From contig JAGBFZ010000431.1 in the NCBI GenBank assembly GCA_018110855.1, positions 1 through 7,544 of the forward strand: a stretch of DNA of 7,544 nucleotides. The letters are read 5' to 3'. This DNA comes from Oscillospiraceae bacterium. Its GTDB lineage: Bacteria; Bacillota; Clostridia; Oscillospirales; Ruminococcaceae. Position numbers and translations under genes: made by a program. The notes beneath the pieces were generated by a model. The model was given only the letters and a program-made list of their open reading frames with translations, was not told the origin of the DNA and searched no databases. The first letter of the stretch is position 1. Each line of letters opens with the position of its first letter. Shown here one piece after another: positions 1 through 7,132 of the stretch.

Positions 1-48
1 ATGTGATACGGATTTTCCATATTATAGGTAAAGGACATTTCAATATGC

Positions 49-78
49 AAAAAGACCCTGCAGAAAACTGCAAGGTCT
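49..78 (-). terminator. Intrinsic terminator of the tRNA-Pro transcript
   Basis: On the minus strand, four bases after the tRNA CCA end are followed by an 11-bp stem. The arms are 68-78 and 53-63, with one G-T wobble and a TTTT loop at 64-67, and a run of five T (complement of 49-53) closes the element. A strong stem followed directly by a T tract is the standard Rho-independent form. It sits only three bases past the mature tRNA end, so the tRNA appears to be a single-gene transcript. Confidence 0.9.
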
Positions 79-81
79 AAT

Positions 82-159
82 TGGTCGGAGTGACGGGACT
101 TGAACCCACGGCCTCTACCACCCCAAGGTAGCGCTCTAGCCAAACTGAGCTACACCCCG
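82..159 (-). tRNA. tRNA-Pro, anticodon GGG
   Basis: The minus strand folds into a full cloverleaf. The acceptor arm CGGGGTG pairs with CACTCCG (one G-T), followed by discriminator A and an encoded CCA (82-84). The D arm carries TAGCTCAG. The anticodon stem CTACC/GGTAG encloses the loop TTGGGGT, with the anticodon GGG complementary to 122-124. The T arm contains GGTTCAAGTC. The anticodon reads proline CCC and CCU codons. The C1-G72 pair and the G-rich start are typical of Gram-positive proline tRNAs. It has its own promoter and terminator and is transcribed away from comEC. No integrase or duplicated tRNA 3' end is visible inside the window, so there is no sign here that it serves as an integration site. 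Confidence 0.97.
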
Positions 160-201
160 AAATATTCGGTGTCTCAAGAGCTCTCTCCTGACGACTATTA
201 T

Positions 202-230
202 ATTATATCACAATCAAATATATTTGTCAA
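202..230 (-). promoter_or_regulatory. Consensus sigma-A promoter of tRNA-Pro
   Basis: On the minus strand there is a perfect TTGACA (225-230), a spacer of exactly 17 bases, and a perfect TATAAT (202-207). The predicted transcription start is near 195, about 36 bases before the mature tRNA 5' end. A full consensus match with ideal spacing fits the high expression expected of a stable RNA gene. The spacer contains the 12-bp AT-rich palindrome CAAATATATTTG (215-226, overlapping the -35), which may be chance. Confidence 0.92.
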
Positions 231-397
231 GCATTTTTTTGTATTTTCTTCGGAAGAAGCAGCATCTGGAAAACGGCTTGCCTGCGTGGGTTTGATGATT
301 TGTGAATCGATTCGGTGATATTGTTTACATTTTGTCAATATATCCCAAACGTCAACAAAAAGCCAAAAATATTTGGGGAACATAAAAAACATCGCCC

Positions 398-427
398 TTG
401 ATAATTTTCCCTATAATATGGTATAAT
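398..427 (+). promoter_or_regulatory. Promoter of the comEC-holA operon
   Basis: TTGATA (398-403), an 18-base spacer and TATAAT (422-427) form a good vegetative promoter. The -10 is preceded by TGG, giving an extended -10 (TGnTATAAT, 419-427). A second TATAAT lies ten bases upstream (412-417) but has no convincing -35. The predicted start near 434 leaves a leader of about 30 bases. It is divergent from the tRNA promoter, with about 167 bases between the two -35 boxes. That stretch carries two palindromes (246-258 and 304-313) but no gene. Confidence 0.75.
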
Positions 428-451
428 ATCCCCATCTGACGAGAAAAAAGC

Positions 452-456
452 GGGGA
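452..456 (+). promoter_or_regulatory. Ribosome binding site deciding the comEC start
   Basis: GGGGA precedes three in-frame ATG codons at 457, 460 and 466. It touches the first and is three bases from the second, both too close. It is nine bases from the third, a normal spacing, so 466 is preferred. Confidence 0.5.
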
Positions 457-465
457 ATGATGTCA

Positions 466-2583
466 ATGACGAGAAAAGCCGCAGTCCTTGGACTGGGATA
501 TCTTTCGGGACTGCTTGCGGCTTCCTTTCTGACTTTGTGGCTGTCCTGTACAGCAGGAGGGATACTGCTGTGCTTCGGTCTGACCGTGCTGCTTGTTATT
601 CGTCCCGAAAGAAAAGGACGTCTTTACGCATTTTCCGCCGCCGCCCTGTGCTGCGGGATGGGAATGTTGTATTACAGCGGCTATGACGCGTTTGTTTATG
701 AAAATATCGCCGCACGAAACGGAACGCACTTTGAGGGAAAGGCTGTTATAAGGGACGTGAGAGCATATTCGGATAACAGAGCCTTCTGCACCGCCCGTAT
801 CGCCTTTCCAGACGGAAAAAAGGCTGATATCGGCTGGTATTCCTCGGACGGCGAGCTTGCTAGAGGAGATATTGCGGTTATAGCAGGAACGCTCAGATGC
901 CCCGAAAATACAAGCTTTTTCGATTCGGCGGATCATTACCGTTCCCGAAATATATTTCTCCTTCTGGACCCCGACAGCGAGGAATATACCCTTAATGAAA
1001 ACAGTCTTTTTCATAAGCTGAAGAACTTCAGAGCAAAAACAGCAGCAATTGTCCGTAAATATGTCCCCTCCGATGAGGGCGAGCTTATTATCGGAATGAT
1101 ATTCGGCAGCGGTGAATGGCAAATATCATCTCAGGCGGAAAAAGCTCTGTATCGCTCGGGAGTAGGGCATATCGCTTCAGTTTCGGGAATGCATATGGCT
1201 GTGGCGGCAGGAATAGCCGCAGGACTTGCATCGGCTCTTACTTTGTCAAAAAGGGGAAAGCTTTTGCTGATAACCCTCGTCTGCGCCCTGTTTGCCCTGA
1301 CTGCGGATATGGGAATATCCGTTATGAGAGCCTTTGTAATGACAATACTTGTCTATTCGGCGGAGCTTTTCCGCAGACATAACGACCCGCTGACCTCATT
1401 ATGCATAGCCGCCGTTATCCTAACAGCAGGAACTCCCTTTTCTGTACGCAGTGCATCTTTTATGCTCTCCTTTTCGGGAGTGTTCGGAGCGGCAGTGCTT
1501 GCCCCGCAGCTGACCGAAATTGTAAAAAGATCCATAGAAGACAGGATGGGCAGCAAAATGAGCGGTATCGGACTTTTAAGCGCACTTACCACCGCCGTCT
1601 GTGCATCGGCAGCAGTAATTCCCGCTTCGGCGCTGTGTCTTGACGAGCTTTCAGTCATCGCACCCATCACGAATTTCCTCCTGTCGCCCCTGTTTACCTC
1701 AGCAATGATAATAGCAATGACAGGGGCAGTCTGTGCGCTTCTGCCCTTTTCATGGCTGTCGGGAGGACTGTTTCTCGGCGCAGGAGCATTGTGCCGCCCG
1801 ACCCTGTGGGCAGCGGAAAAATTAGGCTCTCTGCCCTTTGCATATCTCCCTTCGGGAACAAGGATTGCCGCCCCTGTTATAATGCTCGTGATAATAACCG
1901 CAGGAGCAGCAATGCTTATAATGAAAAACAGATCGGCAGTTTTTCTCACAGTGTCGGCGGCAGTGTTCACAGGTGCAGTCAGCATAGCGGTATATCGTGC
2001 CGTTCCCGCAGAATATACGAAAATATCAATTCTCACCGAAGGAAAAGGCTGCGTAATAATAATTTCGGACGGAAAATATTCTTCGGTAATAGATCTTATG
2101 GGAAACAAGGGAAGCGTAAAAGCTGCCGAACGATATATCACCCGCAATGATACGGGAACAGTGGGACTGATAGCAGTGCTTAGCGGAGCGGAATACGCAG
2201 CGCCCATGTATAAAGCTGAATATCCCCATGCCGGTCTTATCACCGAAGATACGGAAAACGGCTTGACTTATACAGCGGAAGAGAATATAATAAGATTTGA
2301 CGGAATTATCATATATCCCCATAAGGACTGTTTTGTAATTGAAGCATCGGGAGTGAAAATACTCTGCGTCCAAAGAAAATGCACCCCTCCCGACGAGCAT
2401 TATGATATGTGCATATATGACTGCATAGCGGACGTGACTGCGGAAGCGGATATATATGCAGTGACCGAAAAGCGATATAAGGGACGAGTTCCCGCCTCGG
2501 CGCAGGTGTATATGAGAGGCGGAGAATTTGCTGCAAAAGACGGCACGCTGATGAAGGAAGAGGAAAGAAAATGGCTTCGATAA
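466..2583 (+). CDS. comEC: ComEC/Rec2 family DNA-uptake channel with degenerate beta-lactamase-like domain
   Basis: This polytopic membrane protein is inferred to move single-stranded DNA across the cytoplasmic membrane during natural transformation. At 705 aa it is slightly shorter than B. subtilis ComEC (776). The N-terminus has two or three membrane segments (about residues 5-70). A soluble DUF4131/OB-like region follows (about 75-200). The competence membrane domain spans about 200-510 and carries the family hallmark ASVSGMHM (His243). The C-terminal region from about 516 aligns by position with the usual metallo-beta-lactamase domain, but its motifs are gone: DVGQGD is TEGKGC (524-529), and the HxHxDH segment reads SGAEYA (573-578). 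No PHHGS-like motif remains either. DNA-degrading activity from this domain is therefore unlikely; channel function may persist. The start at 466 is chosen by SD spacing; 457 and 460 are alternatives. It overlaps holA by 13 bases, the comEC-holA order common in Firmicutes. No other competence genes are in view, so natural transformation is not shown. Confidence 0.9.
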   Translation: MTRKAAVLGLGYLSGLLAASFLTLWLSCTAGGILLCFGLTVLLVIRPERKGRLYAFSAAALCCGMGMLYYSGYDAFVYENIAARNGTHFEGKAVIRDVRAYSDNRAFCTARIAFPDGKKADIGWYSSDGELARGDIAVIAGTLRCPENTSFFDSADHYRSRNIFLLLDPDSEEYTLNENSLFHKLKNFRAKTAAIVRKYVPSDEGELIIGMIFGSGEWQISSQAEKALYRSGVGHIASVSGMHMAVAAGIAAGLASALTLSKRGKLLLITLVCALFALTADMGISVMRAFVMTILVYSAELFRRHNDPLTSLCIAAVILTAGTPFSVRSASFMLSFSGVFGAAVLAPQLTEIVKRSIEDRMGSKMSGIGLLSALTTAVCASAAVIPASALCLDELSVIAPITNFLLSPLFTSAMIIAMTGAVCALLPFSWLSGGLFLGAGALCRPTLWAAEKLGSLPFAYLPSGTRIAAPVIMLVIITAGAAMLIMKNRSAVFLTVSAAVFTGAVSIAVYRAVPAEYTKISILTEGKGCVIIISDGKYSSVIDLMGNKGSVKAAERYITRNDTGTVGLIAVLSGAEYAAPMYKAEYPHAGLITEDTENGLTYTAEENIIRFDGIIIYPHKDCFVIEASGVKILCVQRKCTPPDEHYDMCIYDCIADVTAEADIYAVTEKRYKGRVPASAQVYMRGGEFAAKDGTLMKEEERKWLR
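2559..2564 (+). promoter_or_regulatory. Ribosome binding site of holA inside comEC
   Basis: AGAGGA lies six bases before the holA ATG, in a purine-rich stretch that encodes the last residues of ComEC. The signal sits inside the upstream coding region, consistent with translational coupling across the 13-base overlap. Confidence 0.6.
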
Positions 2584-3650
2584 ATGAAAAAGAGCTTTCG
2601 AGGATAATAAAAAGCGGCGAGCTGACGGGAGCGTATTATATTTACGGTACAGACCGATATATGGTGGAAAAATATTTCCGTGCCATGATAGCAAAGACCG
2701 TAAAAAAGGGAGACGAAGCATATAATCTCCACCGCTTTGAGGGCAGAGATCTTGATGTTGAGGGGCTTGCGGAGGTGTGCGATGCATTTCCCATGTTTGC
2801 TGATAAGCTCTGCGTCACTGTTTCTGACCTTGACATGGAGGAGGAGACCAAGCAGAGAGCGGGACATAAAAGCATAACCTCCGACCGAATGAAGCTTCTT
2901 AACGAAACAATTGCGAATCTCCCCGACACAACGGTGCTTATTTTTGCGGCACTCAATATAGACATATGCGGCGGAAAAAAATTCCCCACAGCAAAGAACA
3001 AAAAGCTGATCGACCTTGTTTCAAAGCATGGGACAGTCTGCGAGCTGAATGTAAAGACCCGATCGGAAAATATAAAAGCAATAGCCGCCCGTATCACAAA
3101 GCTGGGAAGCACAATTGATGAGCGTGCCGCAGGAATGATATTTGACCGCTGCAGCGGAGATATGCTCATGATAATGAACGAGGCGGATAAGCTTGCCTCA
3201 TATGCAAACGGCGGAAATATCACGGAGGAGGACGTAGCCGCCCTCACTCCCGATAATTCGGACGCAAAGTCCTATGACCTTGCAAACGCCGTAGCCGCAG
3301 GAAATATGAGCCGTGCAATGGAGCTTTACAGCGAGCTTATGGCAGACCCCGAGAATACCCCCGTATATCTGCTGTATGTCCTTGCAGGCAGCATGAATGA
3401 TCTTTACCGTGCAAGGCTTGCCATTGACAGCGGAAAGAACATAAGCGCAGTAATGAAGGATTTCGGATATGCCTCAAATCTTGAATTTCGTGTGAAAAAT
3501 GCCTTTTCATCGGTCAGAAAAACAAGCACCGAGCGGCTTAGAAGCTGCCTTGAGATACTGAGCAAGGCTGACCTTGATATGAAATCGGGAGCGGGAGACC
3601 CCGAAATAGTGCTTGAAAAGGCAATAGTCTCCATGCTTTCGGGAAGATAA
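2571..3650 (+). CDS. holA: DNA polymerase III subunit delta
   Basis: Delta is the clamp-loader subunit that opens the beta sliding clamp so it can be placed on primed DNA. The length of 359 aa fits the family (about 340-350). The N-terminal AAA+-like domain starts with the usual strand and turn YYIYGTDRYMVE (residues 22-33) and has no Walker A, as expected for delta. Around residues 195-215 is the conserved segment GDMLMIMNEADKL, followed by an ITEEDV helix. The C-terminal collar domain includes SYDLANAVAAGN (from 234), a repeat-helix region, and the family ending DMKSGAGDPEIVLEKAI. The ATG start has a good SD six bases upstream. The gene overlaps the end of comEC by 13 bases and is followed after 20 bases by the toprim gene. 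In many Firmicutes rpsT (S20) is near holA; it is not seen here. It is an essential replication gene, so its transcript should be constitutive. Confidence 0.95.
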   Translation: MASINEKELSRIIKSGELTGAYYIYGTDRYMVEKYFRAMIAKTVKKGDEAYNLHRFEGRDLDVEGLAEVCDAFPMFADKLCVTVSDLDMEEETKQRAGHKSITSDRMKLLNETIANLPDTTVLIFAALNIDICGGKKFPTAKNKKLIDLVSKHGTVCELNVKTRSENIKAIAARITKLGSTIDERAAGMIFDRCSGDMLMIMNEADKLASYANGGNITEEDVAALTPDNSDAKSYDLANAVAAGNMSRAMELYSELMADPENTPVYLLYVLAGSMNDLYRARLAIDSGKNISAVMKDFGYASNLEFRVKNAFSSVRKTSTERLRSCLEILSKADLDMKSGAGDPEIVLEKAIVSMLSGR

Positions 3651-3656
3651 ATTAAA

Positions 3657-3663
3657 AAGGAAG
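3657..3663 (+). promoter_or_regulatory. Ribosome binding site supporting a TTG start
   Basis: AAGGAAG lies seven bases before TTG at 3671. No in-frame ATG occurs until after the first toprim motif, so the TTG start is required to keep the catalytic glutamate. Confidence 0.75.
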
Positions 3664-3670
3664 AATAACA

Positions 3671-4273
3671 TTGATAAATATAAGTCAGGCTGTTGTAGTT
3701 GAGGGAAAGTATGATAAAATAAAGCTTTCCTCGGTAATAAACGGCGTGATAATCTGCACAGGCGGATTCCACATTTATAAGGATAAGGAGAAAATGAGCC
3801 TTATACGGCATTATGCGGAAAAAACGGGCATAATAATCCTGACCGACAGCGACAGCGCAGGCTTCAAGATAAGAAATTATCTCAAGGGCGCAGTAAAGAA
3901 CGGAAATATCATAAACGTGTATATTCCCGATATCTTCGGCAAGGAACGAAGAAAGGCAGCTCCTTCAAAGGAGGGAAAGCTGGGCGTTGAGGGAATGAGC
4001 GAGGAAATAATTCTTGATGCGTTCAGACGTGCGGGAGTGACCTTTACCGAGGGCGAAAAGCCAAAGGGAGATATTGATAAAATGCTTCTGTACGAGCTTG
4101 GATTTTCGGGAGCGCCCGACGCATCGGAGAGGCGCAGAAGGCTTCTGAAAAGACTTGGACTTCCCGAGCTTCTGACTACGGGAGCAATGGCTGAAATACT
4201 TAACACAATGATGACTGCCGATGAGCTGGCAAAAATAGTATCGGAAATGAACGGCGAGGAAGGAGCAGAATAA
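3671..4273 (+). CDS. rnmV: RNase M5-like toprim protein with DUF4093-type C-terminus
   Basis: RNase M5 trims the 5S rRNA precursor in Firmicutes, cutting both strands of a helix through a toprim domain with bound Mg2+. This 200-aa protein (B. subtilis RNase M5 is 186) shows all the toprim signatures: VVEGKYD with Glu11, TGG at 30-32, and TDSDSAGFKIR with Asp59, Asp61 and Arg68. It then has KLGVEG (103-108), matching the GIGVEH segment of RNase M5. The C-terminal half (from about 120) is the helical domain found in clostridial members. The TTG start is backed by an SD and by the position of Glu11. It lies 20 bases after holA and two before the acyltransferase gene. RNase M5 genes often sit next to ksgA; that gene is not here. 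Toprim family membership is clear; assignment to 5S maturation rests on homology, so a more general toprim nuclease role is possible. Confidence 0.82.
   Translation: MINISQAVVVEGKYDKIKLSSVINGVIICTGGFHIYKDKEKMSLIRHYAEKTGIIILTDSDSAGFKIRNYLKGAVKNGNIINVYIPDIFGKERRKAAPSKEGKLGVEGMSEEIILDAFRRAGVTFTEGEKPKGDIDKMLLYELGFSGAPDASERRRRLLKRLGLPELLTTGAMAEILNTMMTADELAKIVSEMNGEEGAE
4260..4265 (+). promoter_or_regulatory. Ribosome binding site for the TTG start of the MBOAT gene
   Basis: AAGGAG, within a longer purine run at 4256-4265, lies ten bases before TTG at 4276. It is located in the last codons of the upstream toprim gene, so the two genes are probably translationally coupled. Confidence 0.7.
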
Positions 4274-4275
4274 TT

Positions 4276-5736
4276 TTGGTTTTTTCGGAGCTTAGCTTTT
4301 TATATTTTTTTCTTCCCATCGTAATGCTTTTGTATTTTGTTTCGGGCAATAAGCTCAGAAACATTATCATATTCATTACGGGACTGATTTTCTATGCATG
4401 GGGAGAGCCTTTTTATGTAATAATCATGCTGTTGTCAACAGCAATTGACTATACAGCAGGCAGGCTCATGGACAAATACGATGATGATGACAAGAAGCGA
4501 AAGCGCTGCCTTATCGTATCTGTTTGCATGAACGTGGGACTGCTTGCCGTTTTCAAATACAGTGATTTCCTCTTTGATACCGTAAATTCGCTTCTGGGAA
4601 CAGAGCTTACAAATCCCGTTATCCTTGTAAATAAGGCGCTGAATAAAATATACGACTTCGGGCTGAATGAAAAGCGTGTTGACCTGCCTGTTGGAATATC
4701 CTTCTTCACATTTCAGTCAATGTCATATACCATTGACCTGTATCTCAGAAATATATCCGTTCAGAAGAGCTTTCTGAATTTCGCTTCTTATGTCTCCCTT
4801 TTCCCGCAGATAGTGGCAGGACCTATCGTGCGCTATGAAGACGTGGCAGGGGAGCTGGAATCACGCACCGTAACAGTACCCAAAATAAGTGCAGGCATAG
4901 CCCTTTTTGTAAAGGGACTTGCTAAAAAAGTACTCCTTGCAAATAACATAGGTGTAATATGGTCGCAGGTAAAAGCAATGGATTACGGCAGTATATCCGC
5001 CGCCACCGCATGGCTTGGGATACTCGCCTTCACCTTCCAGATATACTTTGATTTCTCAGGCTATTCGGATATGGCATCGGGGCTTGGAAAAATGCTTGGC
5101 TTCGAGTTTCCGAAAAACTTCGATCACCCATATATCTCAAAGAGCGTCAGCGAATTCTGGCGCAGATGGCATATCACTCTCGGCAGCTGGTTCAGATCCT
5201 ATGTATATATCCCCTTGGGCGGAAACCGCTGCGGAGCGGCAAAGACCTATCGGAACCTTTTTATCGTCTGGGCGCTAACGGGACTGTGGCATGGCGCAAG
5301 CTGGAATTTCGTCCTGTGGGGGTTGTATTTCGGTGTCCTTATTGTAATTGAAAGACTTGGCTTCGGCAAGGTGCTTGAAAAGCTTCCCTCGGGAATAAGT
5401 ATGCTTTATACCTTCCTTGCGGCAGTGTTCGGCTGGGTGCTTTTCGATACGGATACTCTGTCGGACGCAGGCAGATTTATAGCAGCCATGTTCGGCGCAG
5501 GGGGAGCGGCAGTGGACGGATATTTCAAATATACCCTTGTATCCAACTTCTTCCTGCTTGTAATGTGCATACTAATTTCGGGAGGAATAGGCAGCAAGGT
5601 GATCGAGTATTCCGAGAAAAAGAGCCTGAAAATATCGGCAGTATCATCGGTGATACTCGTTATCGGAGGGCTGCTTGTCTGCACTGCATATCTTGTAGAT
5701 GCGTCTTATAATCCGTTTTTGTATTTCAGATTCTAA
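4276..5736 (+). CDS. AlgI-type MBOAT membrane O-acyltransferase
   Basis: This integral membrane enzyme is predicted to pass acetyl groups from a cytoplasmic donor across the membrane for O-acetylation of an exported polysaccharide. At 486 aa it has normal AlgI length. It begins with the family N-terminus MVFSELSFLYFFLPIV, which fixes the TTG start. About ten hydrophobic segments follow. The MBOAT signatures are intact: PVGISFFTFQSMSYTID, FPQIVAGPIVRY, DFSGYSDMASGLGKMLG, WRRWHITLGSWFRSYVYIPLGG (His299) and GLWHGASWNF, whose His339 is the presumed catalytic histidine. It starts two bases after the toprim gene, so it is probably co-transcribed with replication and RNA-processing genes, an unusual mixture. 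The next gene is its likely partner, a DHHW protein. The polymer acetylated cannot be told from sequence; a DltB-like D-alanylation role is less likely because no dltA, dltC or dltD is nearby. Confidence 0.93.
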   Translation: MVFSELSFLYFFLPIVMLLYFVSGNKLRNIIIFITGLIFYAWGEPFYVIIMLLSTAIDYTAGRLMDKYDDDDKKRKRCLIVSVCMNVGLLAVFKYSDFLFDTVNSLLGTELTNPVILVNKALNKIYDFGLNEKRVDLPVGISFFTFQSMSYTIDLYLRNISVQKSFLNFASYVSLFPQIVAGPIVRYEDVAGELESRTVTVPKISAGIALFVKGLAKKVLLANNIGVIWSQVKAMDYGSISAATAWLGILAFTFQIYFDFSGYSDMASGLGKMLGFEFPKNFDHPYISKSVSEFWRRWHITLGSWFRSYVYIPLGGNRCGAAKTYRNLFIVWALTGLWHGASWNFVLWGLYFGVLIVIERLGFGKVLEKLPSGISMLYTFLAAVFGWVLFDTDTLSDAGRFIAAMFGAGGAAVDGYFKYTLVSNFFLLVMCILISGGIGSKVIEYSEKKSLKISAVSSVILVIGGLLVCTAYLVDASYNPFLYFRF

Positions 5737-5746
5737 AAGAGGAAAT

Positions 5747-5849
5747 AGTTTGAAAATCAAAGATTTTCAAACTCCGAGTTTTGTTTCTTAGTCTAAAGAC
5801 TAAGATTTGGCTGTCGCCTCGATTTGCTTCGAAAACCACAAAACTCTCG
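5747..5849. repeat. Hairpin-rich palindromic intergenic element
   Basis: This compact element fills most of the gap between the acyltransferase and its DHHW partner. Hairpin 1 is a perfect 12-bp stem (5747-5758 with 5762-5773) and an AAA loop. Hairpin 2 is a perfect 8-bp stem (5786-5793 with 5798-5805) and a TAAA loop. An outer 8-bp stem, GAGTTTTG (5776-5783) with CAAAACTC (5839-5846), encloses hairpin 2. Two small hairpins, GGC/GCC (5809-5818) and TCGA/TCGA (5819-5832), are also possible inside it, giving a cloverleaf-like outline. No stem is followed by a T run, so it is not an ordinary terminator. It resembles short palindromic repeats (MITE- or REP-like) dispersed in genomes, but no second copy is in the window, so that is an inference. 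It may alter RNA stability or reduce expression of the downstream gene. Confidence 0.65.
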
Positions 5850-5852
5850 TTA

Positions 5853-5859
5853 AGGATGG
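5853..5859 (+). promoter_or_regulatory. Ribosome binding site deciding the DHHW gene start
   Basis: AAGGATGG (5852-5859 region) is eight bases before ATG at 5868. It lies just beyond the palindromic element and shows that translation starts at 5868. An upstream in-frame ATG at 5781 lies inside the palindromic element without an SD, and the ATG at 5856 overlaps this site. Confidence 0.75.
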
Positions 5860-5867
5860 TTATAAAT

Positions 5868-7058
5868 ATGAGCAAAAATAAAACAGTCTCCACCCGAACA
5901 GCCGCCGCAAGGGAAAAGCAGATAAAAGCAGTGACATCTCTTGTAACAGTGCTGCTTTTCTTCGGAATGCTTGCGGGACTTGGACTTGCAACGGTATTTT
6001 CCGAAAAGGAGAGCTTTTCGGAGACTCAGAACCGAAAGCTTGTGGATTTCCCGAAGCTGACGGGAAAAAATATATACAGCGGAAAATTTATGAGCGGAAC
6101 GGAGGAATATGTATCCGACCATTTCGCAGGTCATGACGGCTGGATATCCGCAAAAACCTCCCTTGAAATGCTGACGGGCAAAAGGGAGCGCAATGATATA
6201 TATATCCTCCCCGACAGGCTTGTGGAGAAGATACCCGAGCCTGATATGACCGAGGTGGAAAAAAGCGTAAACGGCATAATAAAATTTGCCGAGGATAATA
6301 ATATCGTTCCCTATGTGATGATAGTGCCGACCCAGGCGGAAATTTATAAAAACGAGCTGCCCGCCAATGCGCCCAATCCCGACCAGCAGGCGTTTATAAG
6401 CGATGTGTATGCAAAGCTTGAGGGAAAGGCTGTGCCTATTGATGTTTACTCTGCCCTGAGCGCAAATAAGGACAGCTATATCTATTACAGAACAGATCAT
6501 CACTGGACCACAAGGGGAGCGTTTCTTGCCTATATTGCCGCTGCAAGGAAGATGGATATAATTCCGCTTACCGAGAGCGATTACGATATAGATCATGCTT
6601 CCGATTCGTTCAAGGGGACATTTTATTCCAAGGTGCTTTATGAAGGTATAGAGCCTGACAGCCTTGATATCTGGCTCCCTGCGGAAAGGGGAGCGGAGCC
6701 TGAGGTGGAGATATACTCTCAGTTCGGCGCAGACCCCGAGCTGCATGAAGGAATGTATTTCAGGGAATATCTTGATGTTAAGGACAAATACAGCACATTT
6801 TTCGGCACAAATCAGCCCATGGTAACTATCCGCACAGGAAACGAGGGAGAAAAGCTTCTGGTATTCAAGGACAGCTATGCCCATTGCTTCGTGCCCTTCA
6901 TGACCGAGCATTTCAGCGAGATAACCATGGTGGATATGCGCTATATCCAGATGTCATACAAGGATATTATCGACGTTTCGGAGTATGACAAGGTTATGTT
7001 CCTTTATAATGCTTCGACCTTTATGTCGGACAGAAATCTGAAAAAGCTTATGTACTGA
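5868..7058 (+). CDS. DHHW family (AlgX/AlgJ-like) SGNH-fold protein
   Basis: This is a predicted membrane-anchored extracellular partner of the AlgI-type acyltransferase, likely placing acetyl groups on a surface polysaccharide. It has 396 aa. A short basic cytoplasmic tail (1-20) is followed by one membrane segment (about 21-44), then an outside domain starting with the family region FSETQNRKL (50-58). The catalytic signature is complete: TDHHW with Asp210 and His212, and KDSYAH with Ser336 and His339, equivalent to the Asp-His and Ser of AlgJ and AlgX. The start at 5868 is chosen over the in-frame ATG at 5781 because it has a proper SD, while the longer form would translate the palindromic element. 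A 131-base gap separates it from the acyltransferase gene. It could use read-through transcription, since no separate promoter is obvious. No clear intrinsic terminator follows. Family assignment is firm; the substrate polymer is unknown. Confidence 0.9.
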   Translation: MSKNKTVSTRTAAAREKQIKAVTSLVTVLLFFGMLAGLGLATVFSEKESFSETQNRKLVDFPKLTGKNIYSGKFMSGTEEYVSDHFAGHDGWISAKTSLEMLTGKRERNDIYILPDRLVEKIPEPDMTEVEKSVNGIIKFAEDNNIVPYVMIVPTQAEIYKNELPANAPNPDQQAFISDVYAKLEGKAVPIDVYSALSANKDSYIYYRTDHHWTTRGAFLAYIAAARKMDIIPLTESDYDIDHASDSFKGTFYSKVLYEGIEPDSLDIWLPAERGAEPEVEIYSQFGADPELHEGMYFREYLDVKDKYSTFFGTNQPMVTIRTGNEGEKLLVFKDSYAHCFVPFMTEHFSEITMVDMRYIQMSYKDIIDVSEYDKVMFLYNASTFMSDRNLKKLMY

Positions 7059-7098
7059 TGCGGCTTATGTATCAGCTTGATAAATCGGAATATGTTTG

Positions 7099-7127
7099 TT
7101 GTAATCGTGTGTTTTGTTTGGTATAAT
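7099..7127 (+). promoter_or_regulatory. Extended -10 promoter facing the structured element
   Basis: TTGTAA (7099-7104), a 17-base spacer and a perfect TATAAT (7122-7127) preceded by TGG, giving TGnTATAAT at 7119-7127. This is the same extended -10 as the comEC promoter. The predicted start is near 7134, at the foot of the first hairpin. No protein gene follows within 400 bases, so the transcript is either noncoding or a very long leader for a gene beyond the window. Confidence 0.6.
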
Positions 7128-7132
7128 TTGAT

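Noticed and set aside
310..356. TTGACA and TTGACG on the minus strand as -35 boxes of an extra promoter
   Set aside because: No acceptable -10 sits 16-18 bases away on that strand.
1353..2243. Open frame of 296 codons on the minus strand inside comEC, and a similar one at 463-1122
   Set aside because: Both are antisense shadows of a well-supported membrane protein gene, without start signals or homology that I can recognise.
5850..6911. Long open frame (353 codons) on the minus strand, antisense to the DHHW gene
   Set aside because: It lies opposite a gene with intact family motifs, has no SD or recognisable domain, and its composition is what codon bias on the other strand produces.
7046..7071. 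Nine-base direct repeat GCTTATGTA (7046-7054 and 7063-7071) across the DHHW stop codon
   Set aside because: It is short and AT-rich, and nothing resembling an insertion lies between the copies, so chance or small slippage is enough.
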